In this document: positions 60,436 to 64,000 of the stretch, piece by piece
Layout of the letters: each line of letters begins with the position of its first letter
How positions within the stretch are numbered: the first letter of the stretch is position 1
Origin: Narthecium ossifragum
Lineage: Eukaryota > Streptophyta > Magnoliopsida > Dioscoreales > Nartheciaceae
Reading direction: 5' to 3'
DNA length: 64,000 bases
NCBI GenBank assembly: GCA_963920575.1
Contig: OY986965.1
Location: forward strand, 28,886,007 to 28,950,006
Position numbers and translations under genes: made by a program
Notes under the pieces: generated by a model
What the model was told of the DNA's origin: nothing
The model's input: the letters and a program-made list of their open reading frames with translations, nothing else
Database searches by the model: none

Positions 60436-60504
60436 CCAAATTAGCGTGACATATTAACCTATAGCCTATAAGCCCAAATTAGCGTAGCATATTAACCTAT
60501 AGCC
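60436..60504. repeat. Two-copy 38-base direct repeat
   Basis: CCAAATTAGCGTGACATATT at 60436 recurs as CCAAATTAGCGTAGCATATT at 60474; each continues AACCTATAGCC. Confidence 0.85.
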
Positions 60505-60659
60505 AGCTATAACTTTTTTAAGACGATTAGCCTATTAATGGGCAGTTATGATTAATTTGATTTTATGATGACCATATTACTCCTATGTTATTACTTCATT
60601 GGTGTGGGATTTTTTTTTCCCGTTTTGATTGATATATCCAAATCCTTCGTCCCTTTTCT

Positions 60660-61690
60660 TAAGGAGGATCAAACGGTCGTGGATGCTCCGGCCTTGATCA
60701 TCCGCAAGAAGGTTCTAGCGGTCGTCACCGCTGGTGGAGGGGTCATGAGTGGTTAGGGAGTCCAGCCATCAGGTCGGATTGAGACGATGGGTGGCGGAGA
60801 CGACAGATCTAGCGAGGTTGGCGACAGTGGTGCTTGGAGGAAGAGGTCGTCGGATATCCGACCACCTGGGTCTCCTAAATCCCAAGATCTGACCCCCCTC
60901 GTTGCCCCACGACTCTTCCCCAACGTGTTCCCAGTGAGATCCGATGGTCCCTCGCTGTCCTCAGCCACTGCGATGCGGTGCTGGATCCGGAGATGTAAAA
61001 AGTAGAAAAAAGAAAAAGAGAAAAATGAAGTTGAAAGCTCATCGTAGGTCAAAATCAGTACAAGAGGGATCGTAGGGATCTCAGGAAATGATCTCCAATG
61101 GCTGATCGACGAAAATGGCGACGAAGGCGGGGGATTGGAGAAGAAAAGATAAAAGAGAAAATTGATAGAAAAATCCGACCATTGAGATCCGTCAGAGGTC
61201 GATCGCCGGTGATTAGGCCTCGTCAGAGGTTAGGATAAGTGGAGGAGCGGTCGTGGATAGATGGGGAGTCCATCCACTGGGTTGGATTGAGACGATGGGT
61301 GACGGAGATGACGGATCCAGCACGGTCGGCGACGATGGTGTGGAGATTTGGCAAAGATGACGGCTAGTCTTGAAGATTCAACGAATATGGGGACTGATCG
61401 AAGCTCGGCACGGCGACGGTGTGGAGATCCGGTGAAGATGAGGGCTGGTCGTGGAGATCTGTCGAAGATGAGGGCTAGTCTTGGAGATTCGGTGAAGATG
61501 AGGGTCGGTCGGAGCTCGGTATGACGACAACGTGTAGATCCGGCGAAGATGAGGGATGATCAGAACTCAGCACGATGACGGCGTGGTTGGTGAGAGGGGA
61601 TTGGGAGGCAGGCGGTGTGGTAGCGGTGGCGTTCGACTCCCTGGTGGGTCTCAACCGGGTTGGAGAGATGAGAGAGAAAACATAGGGTAG
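60660..61690. repeat. GC-rich block of diverged internal repeats, possible transposon
   Basis: A ~75-base passage containing GGATTGAGACGATGGGTG occurs at ~60776 and ~61284. Shorter GGTGAAGATGAGGG and GTGGAGATC phrases recur five or so times from 61360 to 61570. It resembles the style of the block at 20008-20816 (GC-rich, GGCGACG-type words) but no terminal repeats were found. The open frames are not conserved. Confidence 0.5.
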
Positions 61691-61940
61691 AAAGGTCTTT
61701 TGGACAACATGGGGTAGGAAGGTCTTTTGGACACTAATTTGGACTTAACGTCCCAAATTAAGTCGGTCAAGTCTTATTAACATGATAAGATCGATTTTTG
61801 ACCCTACTGACCCTTGCCCTTTAAAAATATAATATAATTTTGTAAAGTTATAATATGCACATTACCATATAGAATATCATCTTCTCTATATATTATTCTA
61901 CACAAATGTGTGTGTAACCGCGTCCGTATATATTCGCTAA

Positions 61941-62193
61941 GGGCATGTTTGGAAGCACCTGAACGAGCGGAATCCGCGTGAATCCAATGAATCCGATGAA
62001 TTAGCGGATTCCATGCGCGCTCGTTCGAGTGTTTGGCGCGCCGGCGCATTCTAATATTTTGGAATCCGCCTCCCTGCGGATTCCAAAATATTGGAATGGC
62101 GGCGTCCGCTCAAATTGAGCGGATGCCGTTCCTTTCGCGTTCCTAGCGGATACCAGGCACGGGTTCCGCGCGGAACCCGCGCCAAACATACCC
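61941..62193. mobile_element. Small MITE with GTTTGG ends and TAA duplication
   Basis: The 253-base element begins GGGCATGTTTGGAAGC and ends GCCAAACATACCC. TAA flanks at 61938-61940 and 62194-62196. The interior is itself palindromic, with GGAATCCGC and TATTTTGGAATCCGC words on both strands. Non-coding; fits a Tourist/PIF-Harbinger MITE. Confidence 0.8.
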
Positions 62194-62196
62194 TAA

Positions 62197-63449
62197 GCCT
62201 CTGTTTGGTGTGGGGTTAAGGGGGGTTATCCCCCCCTTAACCCCCCATTTATCCCCAAACAAAAATGGGGTTAGGTAATGGGGTTAACCAGGGATAAATT
62301 TATCCTGGGTTAAGCACCATGACCTAAATGACTATACTACCCTCAAATGATATTGTTCTAATATGGGTTTGTTTGGTTGCTGAGAAGTGAGTTGAAGTGG
62401 AGTGATTTTTTGGGGAGTGATTTCACTGGAGTGATTTTATGGGGAGTGACTTTCTGGGATTTTCTAAGTTTTGGTATTTGGTTGGTGCTTGAAGTGGAGA
62501 TATGGTTAAATTATTAAATTAATGTGGACTAATCACGAGGTGATACGTGGCATGTGGGACACATTTATATTAATATTTTATTACATTACGATATTAGTAA
62601 TATTAAAATAATATTATTTTGGATGACGTGGCCCAATCACGATGTGACACGTGGCATGTGTGACCCATTTATATTAATATTTTATTACAGTATGATATTA
62701 TTATTATTATTAAAATAATACTATTTTAGATGATGTGGATCAATCACGACGTGACATGTGGCACGTGGGACCCACTTATATTAATATTTTTATTACAATA
62801 TGATATTAGTAATATTAAAATAATACTATCTTGGATGACATGGACCAATCACGATGTGACACGTGACACGTGGGACCCACTTATGTTAATATTTTACTAC
62901 AGTATGATATTATTATTATTAAAATAATGTCATTTTGGATGACGTGAATCAATCACGACGTGACACGTGACATGTGGGACCCACTTATAATAGTATTTTA
63001 TTACAGTATGATATTATTAATATTAAAATAATACTATTTTGGATGACATGGACCAATCACGAGGTGACACGTGGCACATGGATCCACTTATAATAATATT
63101 TTATTACAATATGATATTATTAATATTAAAATAATATTATTTTGGATGACATGGACCAATCACGAGGTGACACGTGGCACATGGACTCACTTATATTAAT
63201 ATTTTATTACAGTATGATTTGATTAATATTATTTGCCACTTCTCGGCGTGCCATTATATTGAAGGGCATTTTTGGTATTAGCTACAAATTCTACCCTTAG
63301 CCCCCCTTATCCCCGCTACTGAACCCCCCTTATCCCCAAACACCAAAATGGGAATAAATTTATCCCCACTCCTTAACCCCACTTTTCTAATCCCAAAATT
63401 CCTTAACCCTCTTAACCTGGGTTATTTTAACCCCATACCAAACGGAGCC
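62197..63449. mobile_element. Tourist-like MITE carrying an amplified second MITE
   Basis: Inverted ends are GCCTCTGTTTGGTGTGGGGT and the complement of the right end, GGCTCCGTTTGGTATGGGGT. TAA flanks at 62194-62196 and 63450-63452. The outer arms (to ~62360 and from ~63250) belong to this family. The middle begins GGGTTTGTTTGGTTGCTGAG near 62363, the same as the right end of the element at 43937-48494 in reverse orientation, and lacks its other end. Confidence 0.75.
62518..63240. repeat. Seven tandem ~104-base MITE-derived units with CCAAT and CACGTG motifs
   Basis: Copies of the AATCACGA motif fall at about 62531, 62635, 62742, 62849, 62951, 63055 and 63158, spaced 102-107 bases. Each unit has (C/A)AATCACGA followed by GTGACACGTGGCA-type sequence and then AATATTTTATTACAGTATGA. 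The same unit occurs singly in each arm of the MITE at 43937-48494. Confidence 0.9.
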
Positions 63450-63452
63450 TAA

Positions 63453-63740
63453 ATGAGTTTGAATTGGGCGAGACATCTATTTGGTATTTTTTTGGGGTAT
63501 ATTTAAAGTGATTGTTACACGTATGCAACAATCATAATTCAAGACTTTAAAGGAGACTACGGCAGAACCATTTATCTGGTTAATATTGAACAATCAAAAC
63601 GACAAAGCAATTGTATTTATCTCCAAAAAAAAATATGACTTGGGTCTTCATAGTAGTGAATACAATAAATCTCTGTGGTATTTGCCTGGTATTCCTCTTG
63701 GACTCGTTAAAAGCCGTGCTATCTAAGTTATCTTGAGTCG
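63453..63740. other. Intergenic, no gene seen
   Basis: Nothing supported. Confidence 0.35.
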
Positions 63741-64000
63741 AATACCCCCCATGCAGCCACAAATCCCTCGGAATTCAAAACCTCATGCATGACACCAGCA
63801 CAGTGATGGTGCTATATAAAAGTATTATTATCGTCCAAACACGATTAACTTCAGAATTATCATGGGATCTAAAAATGACTGTAATGTATGAAATTAGTTT
63901 TTTTTTATAAAAAATGAGGCTTGTATCATGACTTAGATCAGAAAAATACCCCATACAGCCACAAATTCCTTGGAATTCAAAACCTCATGCATGACACCAG
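63741..64000. repeat. Direct repeat reaching the window edge
   Basis: The ~57-base passage containing GAATTCAAAACCTCATGCAT at 63741-63799 recurs at 63944-64000, about 202 bases later, with a few changes, and is cut by the window end. It may be the start of a longer ~202-base tandem array. Confidence 0.8.

Overview
The window looks like nuclear DNA from a flowering plant. The genes are intron-rich, encode chloroplast, mitochondrial and ER proteins, and sit among plant-type transposons. Strongly GC-rich first exons ending in AT-rich introns suggest a monocot. The species cannot be named from the sequence alone. There is one 200-base assembly gap at 9125-9324.

Six protein genes look intact and could be spliced by eye with consistent reading frames. 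They are a PHD-finger/acetyltransferase protein of the IDM1 type (minus, 170-8673, 8 exons, 1317 aa), chloroplast bifunctional monothiol glutaredoxin S16 (plus, 25398-26758, 2 exons, 305 aa), a small HIT-type zinc finger protein (plus, 33029-35516, 7 exons, 145 aa), chloroplast Fe-S scaffold SufB (minus, 36222-38882, 2 exons, 544 aa), internal alternative NAD(P)H dehydrogenase NDA (minus, 39607-43075, 8 exons, 475 aa) and the ER omega-3 fatty acid desaturase FAD3 (plus, 55787-59330, 8 exons, 360 aa). A seventh gene (plus, 29910-31040, 342 aa) resembles 2-oxoglutarate/Fe(II) dioxygenases but lacks the expected metal ligands. A truncated PPR gene lies at 22049-22816. These are independent housekeeping or metabolic genes, not a cluster. 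HIT and SufB are convergent. SufB and NDA lie in tandem on the minus strand.

The rest is mostly transposon. From 9.3 to 23 kb there are, in order, an LTR-like block, a minisatellite whose units invert around a perfect palindrome, a structurally complete but decayed Ty1/copia element (12446-19809, TSD AATAA), a GC-rich repeat block, a second minisatellite and the PPR fragment.

From 43.9 to 48.9 kb is a nested insertion. A Tourist-like MITE (TTA duplication) was hit by a Mutator-like element with terminal inverted repeats of about 90 bp and a perfect 9-bp duplication. That element carries a fragment of a GT47/exostosin-like gene and was itself hit by a 2.3-kb LTR, now solo, with a TCCAG duplication. 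This is the clearest unusual structure in the window.

From 61.9 to 63.5 kb two MITEs abut across a single TAA. The second contains seven tandem copies of a ~104-bp MITE-derived unit, each with a CCAAT-like motif and most with a CACGTG-type core. No RNA genes, CRISPR arrays or organellar DNA were seen. Everything here is by-eye reading; no database search was run.
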